Shown in pieces: positions 1-6,809 of a DNA stretch of 6,809 nt (position 1 is its first letter; each line of letters starts with the position of its first letter). The DNA is from an uncultured Acidobacteriota bacterium (lineage in GTDB: Bacteria > Acidobacteriota > Blastocatellia > RBC074). The translations under genes were made by a program, and so were the position numbers. A model generated the notes under the pieces. It worked only from the letters and a program-made list of their open reading frames with translations, was not told the DNA's origin and made no database searches. The DNA lies in contig CALBSU010000147.1 in NCBI GenBank assembly GCA_937967285.1, positions 1 to 6,809 on the forward strand, read 5' to 3'.

Positions 1-49
1 TAAATAGATGGCATCGAAAAGCACAAATGAAGCCTGCAACTAAAGCACC

Positions 50-54
50 GGAGG
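50..54 (+). promoter_or_regulatory. Ribosome binding site of the tricorn gene
   Basis: A GGAGG Shine-Dalgarno core lies nine bases before the ATG at 64. It fixes that start over the out-of-frame ATG at 27, which has no comparable site. I see no convincing -35/-10 pair in bases 1-49; an AT-rich stretch at the very left edge (TAAATAGAT) could be part of a promoter, but too little upstream sequence is present to judge. Confidence 0.8.
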
Positions 55-63
55 CCGACTCTT

Positions 64-3000
64 ATGAATTCTCTACTGATTCGCACTTTGATCCTCGCAT
101 CTTTCTTATCTTTACCGTTCTCAGCGGCGGGGCAGACCCGGCTGCTGAGGTTTCCCGACGTTCATGGCGAGAAGGTGGTCTTCACCTACGGCGGCGATCT
201 CTGGACTGCCCCGGTTACCGGCGGGACGGCAACTCGACTGACCGCGCATCCCGGCATGGAGCTTTTCGCCAAATTCTCACCTGACGGAAAATGGATTGCG
301 TTTACCGGGCAGTACGACGGTGACGAACAGGTGTACGTTATTCCCGCGACCGGCGGTGAACCGAAGATGCTGACCCATTACCCGGCATTCGGTCCGCTGG
401 CGCCGCGCTGGGGCTACGACAATCAGGTCTATGGATGGACGCGGGACGGCAGGAGCATCATCTTCCGTTCGCTGCGGGATTCATGGGCGCTGGGCGTCGC
501 TCATCTTTATACGGTTTCAATGAACGGCGGCCCGGCAGAGCAGATGCCGATGCCCGAAGCGGGCTCGGGCGATCTGTCGCCTGATGGATCACAGATCGTA
601 TATTCGCCTCAATCGCGCGACTTCCGTTCCGAAAAACGCTACGGCGGCGGAACGGCGAACGTGCTCTATATTTTCAATCTCAGCACATATGAGACCAGAC
701 GCATCAGCGAAGGTCCTCGCCCGAGCCGCGACCCGATGTGGATCGGAAACACGATCTATTTCGATTCGGATCGCGACGGCCATTTCAACCTGTACGCCTA
801 CGACGTACCAGGCGGCAAAACCACGCAGGTGACGTTCAACAAGACGTGGGACGTCAGGTGGCCTTCAAGCGATAATGCCGGGCGGATCGTGTACGAACTG
901 AACGGCGAGCTTCATCTTTTCGACACCAAATCCAGGAAAGACGTTGCGATCTCGATCCTCGTACCGGACGACGGATTGTATAAACGTCCGGGCCGCGTGC
1001 CAGCGGCGAACAACATCGAGGACGCCGCGCTCAGCCCGAAGGGAGAGCGCGTGCTCTTCAGCGCTCGCGGAGACATCTTCACCGCACCGGTCGAGAAAGG
1101 CCCGACACGCAATCTGACCAATTCGTGCGACGCACACGACAAGTGGCCGCGCTGGTCTCCGGACGGCTCAAGGATCGCTTACATTTCCGACAAGAGCGGC
1201 GAAGAGGAAGTGTGGATTGTGGCGCAGGACGGATCGAAACCTCCCGAGCAGATGACCACGGGAGGGCGAGCCATGCGTTACGCGCCTGAATGGTCGCCCG
1301 ACGGCTCGCGCATTGCATTCTCGGACAAGGACGGAAAGATATTCGTCCTCACGACGGCCGATCGCAAACTGGTCGAGATCGCTGACGCGCCGCGCGGCCA
1401 GGTCCGCGATTACGTCTGGTCTCCGAGGGGGAATTTCCTGGCTTTCAGCTACGCCGGGTCGAATAACATGGCCTCCGTCTATGTCTGGAATCCGACCGAC
1501 GGAAAGGTAAACCGGGTCACCGAAGGTTTCTTCAATGCCTTCAACCCGGCCTGGGACCCGCAGGGCAATTACCTCTACTATCTGAGCGACCGCGAATTCG
1601 CCCCGCAGATCTCGTCGATCGAATTCAATTACGCTCTCAATCGTGAGACCGGTATTTACGCGCTGGCTCTGCGCAAAGACGTAAAGCATCCCTTCCCGCC
1701 TGAAAGCGATGAAGTAACCATCGCGAAAGAGGGGGAAAAGACCGACGCCAAACCTCAGGAGAAGATAGATCAGGGTGGCCCAGGCGGAACGAAACCGCCG
1801 GCCGCAATGACCATCGACTTCGACGGGCTGGCGGCCAGAACCGCGCGCGTTCCCGTTCAGGGAGATAACTACAACGGCCTGTCGACGAAATCCGGTTTTA
1901 TTCTCTATGTTGTCGGACCGGCATTCTATTACGGCCGTGCGCCCGACCGGCAGCCGCAACTGCGTATCTTTTCGCTCAAGGACCGCAAGGAAACGACACT
2001 GGCCGACGGCATTGCGGGGTATGTGCTGTCGGATGACGGATCGAAGGTCCTCGTCCGGCAGGGACCCAATTTTGTGATGATGGATGCGGTCGCACGAGCC
2101 GACCAGCCGAAAAAGAACGTATCGACCGCCGGACTGATGGTCGATCGCGTGCCTGTCGAAGAGTGGACCCAGATATTCAACGAAGTCTGGCGACGCTATC
2201 GCGACTGGTTCTACGTGACGAACATGCACGGTTACGACTGGGAGGCGCTGCGCGATCAATATCGCCCGCTTCTGCAGCACGTTTCCCATCGTTCGGATCT
2301 GAATTATGTCATCGCTGAAATGATCTCGGAGCTGACCGTTCAGCATGCCTATGTCGAGGGTGGAGACTGGCAGTCTCCGGCGCGCCCCCGCGCGGGGCTC
2401 CCCGGAGCGCGGTTCGAACTCGATCGGCAGTCAGGCCGATACCGCGTTGCGAAGATCTTTGAAGGTCAGAACGAAGAGACCATCTACCGCTCGCCGCTGA
2501 CTGAAATCGGCGTCAATATAAAAACCGGCGATTACGTCCTGGCAATCAACGGCGAAGAGCTGAAAGCGGATGAAGATCCCTACCGGCTGCTGCGCAACAA
2601 GGCGGACAGTCCGGTGGTCCTGACCGTCAACGACAGACCGACCTTCGACGGATCGCGCACCGTCTCTTACAATCCGGTCACTGATGAAAGAAACCTGATC
2701 TATCTCGATTGGGTTCTCGGCAACAAGCGCAAGGTCGAGGAGCTGTCCGGCGGCCGCCTGGGTTACGTCCACATTCCCGACATGGGAGCTAACGGCATCC
2801 GCGAATTCATCAAGTGGTACTATCCGCAACTCAACCGGGAAGGGCTGGTAGTCGACGCGCGGGCGAATGGCGGCGGCAATGTGTCGCGGATGATCATCGA
2901 ACGGCTGGCTCGAAAATGGCTGGCGCTCAATTACAGCCGCACGAGCGACATCGCCAACACCTACCCTGACGGGGTCTTCATCGGCCCGATGGCCGCGCTT

Positions 3001-3381
3001 CTCGATCAGAACTCCGCATCGGATGGCGACATCTTCCCGGCGATGTTCCGCGAAGCGGGGCTCGGGCCACTGATCGGTAAAAGGTCGTGGGGCGGAGTGG
3101 TCGGTATCAGCAACCGTGGTGCGCTGATCGACGGCGGAAGCATCAGCGTTCCTGAATCCGGCTTCGCCAGCAGGAAAGGCGAGTGGATCATCGAGGGCTA
3201 TGGCGTCGACCCCGATATCGAGGTCGACCGCGAGCCCAAAGCCCTGCTCCGGGGACAAGATCAGCAGCTCGAACGCGCGGTGAGCGAACTGATGAACAAA
3301 CTGAAAGGCAGAGAGGTGAAACTGCCTCCGAAGCCCGCCGGGCCGATCAAGACCCCGCAGGCTCTTTCGGGGAAACAGTAA
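64..3381 (+). CDS. Exported tricorn protease homologue (S41 family peptidase with beta-propellers and PDZ)
   Basis: Predicted exported serine peptidase of the tricorn type, which in archaea cuts oligopeptides released by the proteasome. Residues 1-23 look like a signal peptide (Arg7, hydrophobic core, likely cut after SAAG before Gln24), so this version should act outside the cytoplasm. TolB/PD40-like propeller repeats follow, with SPDG-type signatures at 71-75, 172-175, 364-368, 410-414, 452-456 and 497-501. A charged, Pro/Gly-rich linker spans about 545-582. The core-1 domain contains NMHGYDW (720-726) and the candidate catalytic His761. A PDZ domain spans about 775-865, followed by the S41 core with DARANGGG and SASDGD (nucleophile Ser986, Asp987), then WIIEGYGVDPD with Glu1044. 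The Ser-to-Glu distance of 58 equals that in Thermoplasma tricorn (S965, E1023). The position before the His is Gln760, where the archaeal enzyme has Ser745. Length 1105 is normal for the family once the signal peptide is counted. The gene ends in tandem TAA TAA and is convergent with the next gene. The family call is firm; the substrate is unknown. Confidence 0.95.
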   Translation: MNSLLIRTLILASFLSLPFSAAGQTRLLRFPDVHGEKVVFTYGGDLWTAPVTGGTATRLTAHPGMELFAKFSPDGKWIAFTGQYDGDEQVYVIPATGGEPKMLTHYPAFGPLAPRWGYDNQVYGWTRDGRSIIFRSLRDSWALGVAHLYTVSMNGGPAEQMPMPEAGSGDLSPDGSQIVYSPQSRDFRSEKRYGGGTANVLYIFNLSTYETRRISEGPRPSRDPMWIGNTIYFDSDRDGHFNLYAYDVPGGKTTQVTFNKTWDVRWPSSDNAGRIVYELNGELHLFDTKSRKDVAISILVPDDGLYKRPGRVPAANNIEDAALSPKGERVLFSARGDIFTAPVEKGPTRNLTNSCDAHDKWPRWSPDGSRIAYISDKSGEEEVWIVAQDGSKPPEQMTTGGRAMRYAPEWSPDGSRIAFSDKDGKIFVLTTADRKLVEIADAPRGQVRDYVWSPRGNFLAFSYAGSNNMASVYVWNPTDGKVNRVTEGFFNAFNPAWDPQGNYLYYLSDREFAPQISSIEFNYALNRETGIYALALRKDVKHPFPPESDEVTIAKEGEKTDAKPQEKIDQGGPGGTKPPAAMTIDFDGLAARTARVPVQGDNYNGLSTKSGFILYVVGPAFYYGRAPDRQPQLRIFSLKDRKETTLADGIAGYVLSDDGSKVLVRQGPNFVMMDAVARADQPKKNVSTAGLMVDRVPVEEWTQIFNEVWRRYRDWFYVTNMHGYDWEALRDQYRPLLQHVSHRSDLNYVIAEMISELTVQHAYVEGGDWQSPARPRAGLPGARFELDRQSGRYRVAKIFEGQNEETIYRSPLTEIGVNIKTGDYVLAINGEELKADEDPYRLLRNKADSPVVLTVNDRPTFDGSRTVSYNPVTDERNLIYLDWVLGNKRKVEELSGGRLGYVHIPDMGANGIREFIKWYYPQLNREGLVVDARANGGGNVSRMIIERLARKWLALNYSRTSDIANTYPDGVFIGPMAALLDQNSASDGDIFPAMFREAGLGPLIGKRSWGGVVGISNRGALIDGGSISVPESGFASRKGEWIIEGYGVDPDIEVDREPKALLRGQDQQLERAVSELMNKLKGREVKLPPKPAGPIKTPQALSGKQ

Positions 3382-3383
3382 TA

Positions 3384-3523
<140 letters not shown>

Positions 3524-3525
3524 CT

Positions 3526-4845
3526 TCAATCGGAGATAGCCTGATAGGTCATCACGCGGAACTCTGAGCCGTACTCGAGCCCGTTGTGCGGCAGGATCTG
3601 AATCATGAAGATACCGATCAGCTGTTCCTGCGGATCGATCCAGAACTTCGTGCCGGCCGCGCCGCCCCAGTTGAATTCACCTGGCGATCCCATGACTCCC
3701 GCTTCTCCGGGAGCCTTGCTGACCGCGAAGCCCAGTCCGAATCCGGTCCCGGGACCCATCCCGGGTATGCTGCCCAGATGATCGCTGCTCATTAATTGAA
3801 CCGTCTTGCGACCCAGCAGGCGTTTCCCCTTGAACACTCCCTGATCGAGCAGCATCTGGCAGAAGTTCAGATAATCATAGGCCGTCGAGGTCAGCCCGCC
3901 TCCGCCTGAGAGCATGCCCATCGACGAGAGGAAATCCGGCACGGCGTTCGGGAACGCGTCAAAGCATTCCTGCCGGCTGGAACATGTCGGCGAGGCCGCG
4001 AGCTTGCCCTCTTTGGTGATTGTGTAGAGCCGTGCGAAACGATCCTTTTTGCCGGCCGGGACGACGAAGGCAGTGTCGTTCATCTCGAGCGGCGTGAAGA
4101 TGCGCTCCTGCAGAAACCGATCGAACGGCATCCCTGAGAGCACCTCGATCAGACGCCCCTGCACATCCACCGATACGCTGTAATGCCAGCGCGTGCCCGG
4201 CTCGTACTGAAGCGGTATGGCCGCCAGATCCCTGACGAAATCGGCCAGATTCAACTGGCTCAGAATCCTGGCCTTGCGATATTCGCGATCGACGAGCGTA
4301 TCGCCGAAGACGCCGTAGGTCAGCCCGGCAGTGTGCCTCATCAGGTCCCTGACGGTGATCGGGCGCCTGGCCGGAACGGTCTTCATGACGGGCTTTCCGG
4401 TTTGCGGATCCTTTTCTTCGATCGCGACCTGCATCTTTGCAAACTCGGGCAGGTATTTGGCGACCGGATCGTTGAGCTGAAACTTGCCTTCCTCGAAGAG
4501 CATCATCAGCGCCACGCTGGTGATCGGCTTGGTCATCGAATAGATGCGATGGATCGTGTCCATCCTCATCGGCCTTCCGGCTTCGACATCCGCCATGCCG
4601 AATGCTTCCTGATAAGCGATCTTGCCCTGCCGCGCGATCAGTCCGGCCGCGCCGGGTATGCGTTTTTCAGCGACGTGCCGGTTCATCACCGGGCGGATGC
4701 GATCCAGCCGGCCGGATGACAACCCGACCGATTCGGGCGAGACAACGACCGGATCGTTTCCGGCACGGCTCGCCACGGGAGCAATCAACGGACTGACGAT
4801 CAGCGCCAGCATCAGCGCCGCTACGGGAATTAACGTTCGTTTCAT
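3526..4845 (-). CDS. Exported beta-lactamase-family serine hydrolase (class C / EstB-like)
   Basis: A 439-residue member of the serine beta-lactamase-like superfamily (Pfam Beta-lactamase), which includes class C beta-lactamases, D-Ala-D-Ala carboxypeptidases and EstB-type esterases. Residues 1-28 form a signal peptide (Lys2-Arg3, hydrophobic core, likely cut near ASRA), so it should be periplasmic or secreted. The nucleophile motif SMTK is at 103-106 (Ser103, Lys106). The second motif is Tyr222-Ser-Val in WHYSVSVD, where the usual YxN Asn is absent, as often in esterase-like members. The third site is probably WGGAAGT (393-399) in place of KTG, again typical of the esterase-like branch. A close Cys288/Cys294 pair could form a disulfide. 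The start is supported by GGAGG four bases upstream. It lies 60 bases downstream of the propeller gene in the same direction, so it is probably the last gene of that operon. An esterase or peptidase is more likely than an antibiotic-resistance enzyme; the substrate cannot be read from the sequence. Confidence 0.92.
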   Translation of the reverse strand: MKRTLIPVAALMLALIVSPLIAPVASRAGNDPVVVSPESVGLSSGRLDRIRPVMNRHVAEKRIPGAAGLIARQGKIAYQEAFGMADVEAGRPMRMDTIHRIYSMTKPITSVALMMLFEEGKFQLNDPVAKYLPEFAKMQVAIEEKDPQTGKPVMKTVPARRPITVRDLMRHTAGLTYGVFGDTLVDREYRKARILSQLNLADFVRDLAAIPLQYEPGTRWHYSVSVDVQGRLIEVLSGMPFDRFLQERIFTPLEMNDTAFVVPAGKKDRFARLYTITKEGKLAASPTCSSRQECFDAFPNAVPDFLSSMGMLSGGGGLTSTAYDYLNFCQMLLDQGVFKGKRLLGRKTVQLMSSDHLGSIPGMGPGTGFGLGFAVSKAPGEAGVMGSPGEFNWGGAAGTKFWIDPQEQLIGIFMIQILPHNGLEYGSEFRVMTYQAISD

Positions 4846-4849
4846 GGTT

Positions 4850-4854
4850 CCTCC
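4850..4854 (-). promoter_or_regulatory. Ribosome binding site of the serine hydrolase gene
   Basis: Read on the - strand the sequence is CCGGAGGAACC followed by ATG. GGAGG sits four bases from the start codon, slightly close but strong, and supports the start at 4845. Confidence 0.75.
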
Positions 4855-4879
4855 GGAAAAACCTGATATCGGACAAACT

Positions 4880-4902
4880 GCCGGTTCGATCTGAAACCCG
4901 GC
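4880..4902 (-). other. Imperfect hairpin between the propeller and hydrolase genes
   Basis: On the - strand GCCGGGTT pairs with AACCGGC across an eight-base loop, with one bulged G, beginning three bases after the TGA of the propeller gene. The next bases are AGTTTGTCC, not a real T-tract. It may be a weak attenuator or an RNA-stability element, or chance. The rest of the 60-base gap holds only the downstream ribosome binding site. Confidence 0.25.
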
Positions 4903-4905
4903 GGC

Positions 4906-6363
4906 TCAGTTTTTGTGTTTGATCGAGTAGAGCCGGTGCTCCGTGCGAATCAGCAGCCGCTCCCCGACGATCGCGGGTGACGCCAGCGCAAGATCGTCCA
5001 GCTCGTTCACATGCAGCAGCTTGAAATTCTCGCCTGTCGAGATGACAAAGGTCTGCCCCTCCTCGCTCAGACAGAAGAGCTTCCCATTGTAGGCCCAGGG
5101 CGAGGTCGTGAACGCCGTGGCCGCCGGATCGATCCGCGTCTTGTAGGTCAGCTTACCGGTCTTCGCATCGAAACGGCTCAGGATGCCTGTTTCGGTCAAC
5201 GCATAGATGCCGCCCTCATAGGCCACGGGCGACGGCAGATAAGTCCCGGCGCGCGCCTGCGACCAGACGACGAACTCATTCGACGTCTCGCCATCCTTGA
5301 GAGAGATATCGCCCGATGCGCCGGGGCGAACCGCAAACAGCGTCTTGCCGCGTCCGCCGTCGATGTAGAGCAGACCGTCGTATGCGAACGGCATCGGGAT
5401 AGGTGTAGCCGCCATTCCCGAAAGCCGCCACAGCTCCTTCCCCGCGAGGTCGTAGCTGACAGCCGTGTCGGGCCCGATCGTCACAATTTCTGTCCGCCGC
5501 GCGTGCTTCCAGAGATATGGCGTAGCCCAGCCGGACCGCTGCTGAGGCTGTCCGTTGCCGCCGAGATCCCGGTTCGTCCGCCAGATCTGTTTGCCCGATT
5601 TCTTATCGAATGCTGCTATGTACTGCTGCTTCTCGTTGTCATTGACGACCACCAGCAGGTCGCCCGCAAGCACCGGCGAACTCCCGGTCCCGAAATCGAG
5701 GTAGATCGGATTGGCATCGAGCGCTGTCGTCCAGACCTGATTCCCCTTCAGATCGAACGCCCACATCCCGAGATTGCCGACGTAGACGAAAACGTGCTTC
5801 CCGTCGGTCACCGGGCTCTCGGAGGAGAAGCTATTCTTGCGGTGACGTCCGCCGGGAGGCTTGCCGGCGTAAAACTCCTTCCGCCAGTCCACCTTCCCGG
5901 TCTTCAGATCCAGGCAATAGATGAAATATTGGAGCTTGACCTCATGCGGCAATTCGATATCGCGTTCCGTCACCCGTTCGAGCACCTTGTCCATCGGCAG
6001 TCCCTGACGGCGCAGCTCGGCGACGTATTCGTTGCTGTACTCCGTGCCGATCTGCGGAGGCTTCGACTTGCCTTCGGTGATTACAGTCGTCAGGTAGACT
6101 TTGCCGCCCGTCACGATGGGCGACGACCAGCCGCGACCGGGAAGATCGAGAGACCACTCGACATTCTCTGTCTTCGACCACTTGTCCGGCAGCCGTTCGT
6201 GCTTTCCGACCGGATTCGACTCCGGCCCGCGGAACTGAGGCCAGACAGGATCCTGCGCTTTCGCCGTCGCCGATCCCATCAAGACACATAACAGCAAAGA
6301 AAAAACAGCGGGAATCAGACGATCAGAAGATCCCCCGACCGCCGCCGGACCATAAAAAATCAT
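4906..6363 (-). CDS. Exported PQQ-like beta-propeller repeat protein
   Basis: A 485-residue beta-propeller protein of the PQQ-like/BamB-like superfamily. I chose the ATG at 6363, not the in-frame ATG at 6417, because AAAGGAG lies six bases upstream and the protein then begins close to a hydrophobic export segment (about 16-30), likely cut at AKA before Gln37. The mature protein opens with WPQFRGP (41-47) and then GRGWSSPIV, a pattern common at the start of this family. Blade-type repeats with xLDxKTGKxxW patterns follow at about 150-160, 203-211, 252-262, 304-313 and 398-407. A helical-looking, charged insert occupies about 109-140 between early blades. It has only scattered single cysteines, so the vicinal disulfide of PQQ alcohol dehydrogenases is missing, and it is shorter than those enzymes. 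A binding or scaffold role is therefore more likely than redox catalysis. It sits between a partial gene (72-base gap) and the serine hydrolase (60-base gap), all in one direction. Its ligand is unknown. Confidence 0.9.
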   Translation of the reverse strand: MIFYGPAAVGGSSDRLIPAVFSLLLCVLMGSATAKAQDPVWPQFRGPESNPVGKHERLPDKWSKTENVEWSLDLPGRGWSSPIVTGGKVYLTTVITEGKSKPPQIGTEYSNEYVAELRRQGLPMDKVLERVTERDIELPHEVKLQYFIYCLDLKTGKVDWRKEFYAGKPPGGRHRKNSFSSESPVTDGKHVFVYVGNLGMWAFDLKGNQVWTTALDANPIYLDFGTGSSPVLAGDLLVVVNDNEKQQYIAAFDKKSGKQIWRTNRDLGGNGQPQQRSGWATPYLWKHARRTEIVTIGPDTAVSYDLAGKELWRLSGMAATPIPMPFAYDGLLYIDGGRGKTLFAVRPGASGDISLKDGETSNEFVVWSQARAGTYLPSPVAYEGGIYALTETGILSRFDAKTGKLTYKTRIDPAATAFTTSPWAYNGKLFCLSEEGQTFVISTGENFKLLHVNELDDLALASPAIVGERLLIRTEHRLYSIKHKN

Positions 6364-6369
6364 CAATTG

Positions 6370-6376
6370 CTCCTTT
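6370..6376 (-). promoter_or_regulatory. Ribosome binding site deciding the propeller gene start
   Basis: The - strand reads AAAGGAG, six bases, then ATG at 6363. The alternative in-frame ATG at 6417 would add 18 residues (beginning MHAGRVRTEC) that are not signal-like, and its codons would overlap the hairpin and repeat cluster. This site makes 6363 the better start. Confidence 0.8.
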
Positions 6377-6380
6377 GAGT

Positions 6381-6426
6381 TGCGCACGCATTCGGTGCGC
6401 ACGCGCCCCGCGTGCATAATGCGTGC
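6381..6426. promoter_or_regulatory. GCACGC repeat and hairpin cluster in the propeller gene leader
   Basis: Two direct copies of TGCGCACGC start at 6381 and 6396, fifteen bases apart. Two reverse-orientation GCGTGC copies lie at 6410-6415 and 6421-6426. Bases 6399-6405 (GCACGCG) pair perfectly with 6409-6415 across a three-base loop, giving a seven-base GC stem. A competing pairing joins 6382-6387 with 6395-6400. On the - strand no T-run follows, so it is not a standard intrinsic terminator. It lies between the stop of the upstream gene and the ribosome binding site, where an operator or leader-RNA element would sit. The repeats are directly visible; the function is inferred. Confidence 0.4.
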
Positions 6427-6435
6427 TTTCGGCTC

Positions 6436-6809
6436 TTAACCAGTCGGTATCAGGGATCGGTCGATATTCGAATACAACGCCAAACCGCCGGGAGAGCCCG
6501 GGGATACCTTCTGAAAGATTCCCCTCACCCACCCGGCGGTTTCTGCCGAACACTTCGCGGGACGCTGGAGGATATCGGCCATTGCCGCCATCCGCTTGGA
6601 ATCCAGGGCATTCGTCGTCTTTCGGGAGCTCTCCCTGATCGAACGCGCCAGCCCCTTCAGCTTCGCCAGATCATTTCGACCCAGGTTCGAGGCCTCCGCG
6701 CTCTGAATAGCATTCCGGATCTCTGTTATCCGCTCCGCCGGCAGAGCCTGCGACCGCTCGAGCTGATCCAGGAAAGCCTTTGCGACCACCAGTCGAGCCG
6801 GCCATTCGA
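6436..6809 (-). CDS. C-terminal part of an unrecognised protein, cut by the window edge
   Basis: The frame is open from the right edge to a TAA at 6436-6438. It gives 123 complete visible residues, beginning EWPARLVVAKAFLDQLERSQ. I do not recognise the family. The first roughly 80 residues look alpha-helical, rich in Ala, Leu, Arg, Lys and Glu, with one stretch AERITEIRNAIQSAEASN that could be amphipathic. A single Cys lies in RPAKCSAETAGW, and the tail is Gly/Pro/Ser-rich (SPGSPGGLAL). A GTG at 6787-6789 is in frame but has no ribosome binding site, and coding potential continues upstream of it, so this is more likely the end of a longer gene than a complete small one. It ends 72 bases before the propeller gene in the same direction and may share its transcript. 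No function can be assigned. Confidence 0.6.
   Translation of the reverse strand, partial: EWPARLVVAKAFLDQLERSQALPAERITEIRNAIQSAEASNLGRNDLAKLKGLARSIRESSRKTTNALDSKRMAAMADILQRPAKCSAETAGWVRGIFQKVSPGSPGGLALYSNIDRSLIPTG

Noticed and set aside
1168..2346. Long - strand ORF of 392 codons opposite the tricorn gene
   Set aside because: It lies antisense within the tricorn gene and shows no family motif, ribosome binding site or signal peptide.
4183..4719. + strand ORF of 178 codons opposite the serine hydrolase
   Set aside because: It is an antisense shadow of a gene with clear catalytic motifs and has no support of its own.
3526..4845. Calling the serine hydrolase an antibiotic-resistance beta-lactamase
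   Set aside because: The YxN Asn is absent and a WGG motif replaces KTG, which fits the esterase/peptidase-like branch better; no resistance or mobile-element context is present.
5011..6291. Long + strand ORF of 426 codons opposite the propeller gene
   Set aside because: It is antisense to a clear beta-propeller gene; its Arg/Leu/Asp-rich sequence has no recognisable motif and is typical of GC-rich antisense frames.
4906..6363. Calling the propeller a PQQ-dependent dehydrogenase
   Set aside because: It lacks the vicinal cysteine pair, has no cytochrome CxxCH motif and is shorter than those enzymes; only the fold-level repeat is supported.
6364..6417. Extended N-terminus of the propeller protein starting at 6417
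   Set aside because: The added 18 residues separate the signal segment from the start, and a strong ribosome binding site supports the ATG at 6363.

Overview
The window carries three complete genes and the tail of a fourth. All three complete genes encode predicted exported proteins. The base composition is moderately GC-rich. The gene set (an exported tricorn-like protease, a PQQ-type beta-propeller protein opening with WPQFRGP, and an EstB-type serine hydrolase) resembles a Gram-negative environmental bacterium with many secreted peptidases and propellers. Acidobacteriota is my best guess, inferred from gene style only; there is no rRNA or other phylogenetic marker here.

Layout: a short leader (1-63) with a clear ribosome binding site precedes a 1105-residue tricorn protease homologue on the + strand (64-3381). 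It ends in tandem TAA TAA stops and runs into a compact non-coding region (3382-3525). That region holds about three and a half tandem copies of a 37-base hairpin-bearing repeat, the last ending in a perfect 20-base palindrome. Three co-oriented genes on the - strand converge on this spacer. In transcription order they are the 3' end of an unrecognised gene entering at the right edge (6809-6436), a 485-residue PQQ-like beta-propeller protein (6363-4906) and a 439-residue beta-lactamase-family serine hydrolase (4845-3526). Gaps of 72 and 60 bases fit one operon, although the 72-base gap contains a GC-rich hairpin and repeated GCACGC motifs that could be a control point.

Function: the tricorn homologue keeps the catalytic His, Ser and Glu with spacing close to that of the archaeal enzyme, so it is probably an active exported peptidase that trims peptides outside the cytoplasm. 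The serine hydrolase keeps its SxxK and Tyr motifs and is probably an esterase or peptidase. The propeller looks like a binding or scaffold protein rather than a quinoprotein dehydrogenase. No shared pathway can be shown from the sequence.

I found no convincing evidence of a new multi-gene system. The most unusual signals are the repeat array between the convergent genes and the repeat/hairpin cluster in the leader of the propeller gene.
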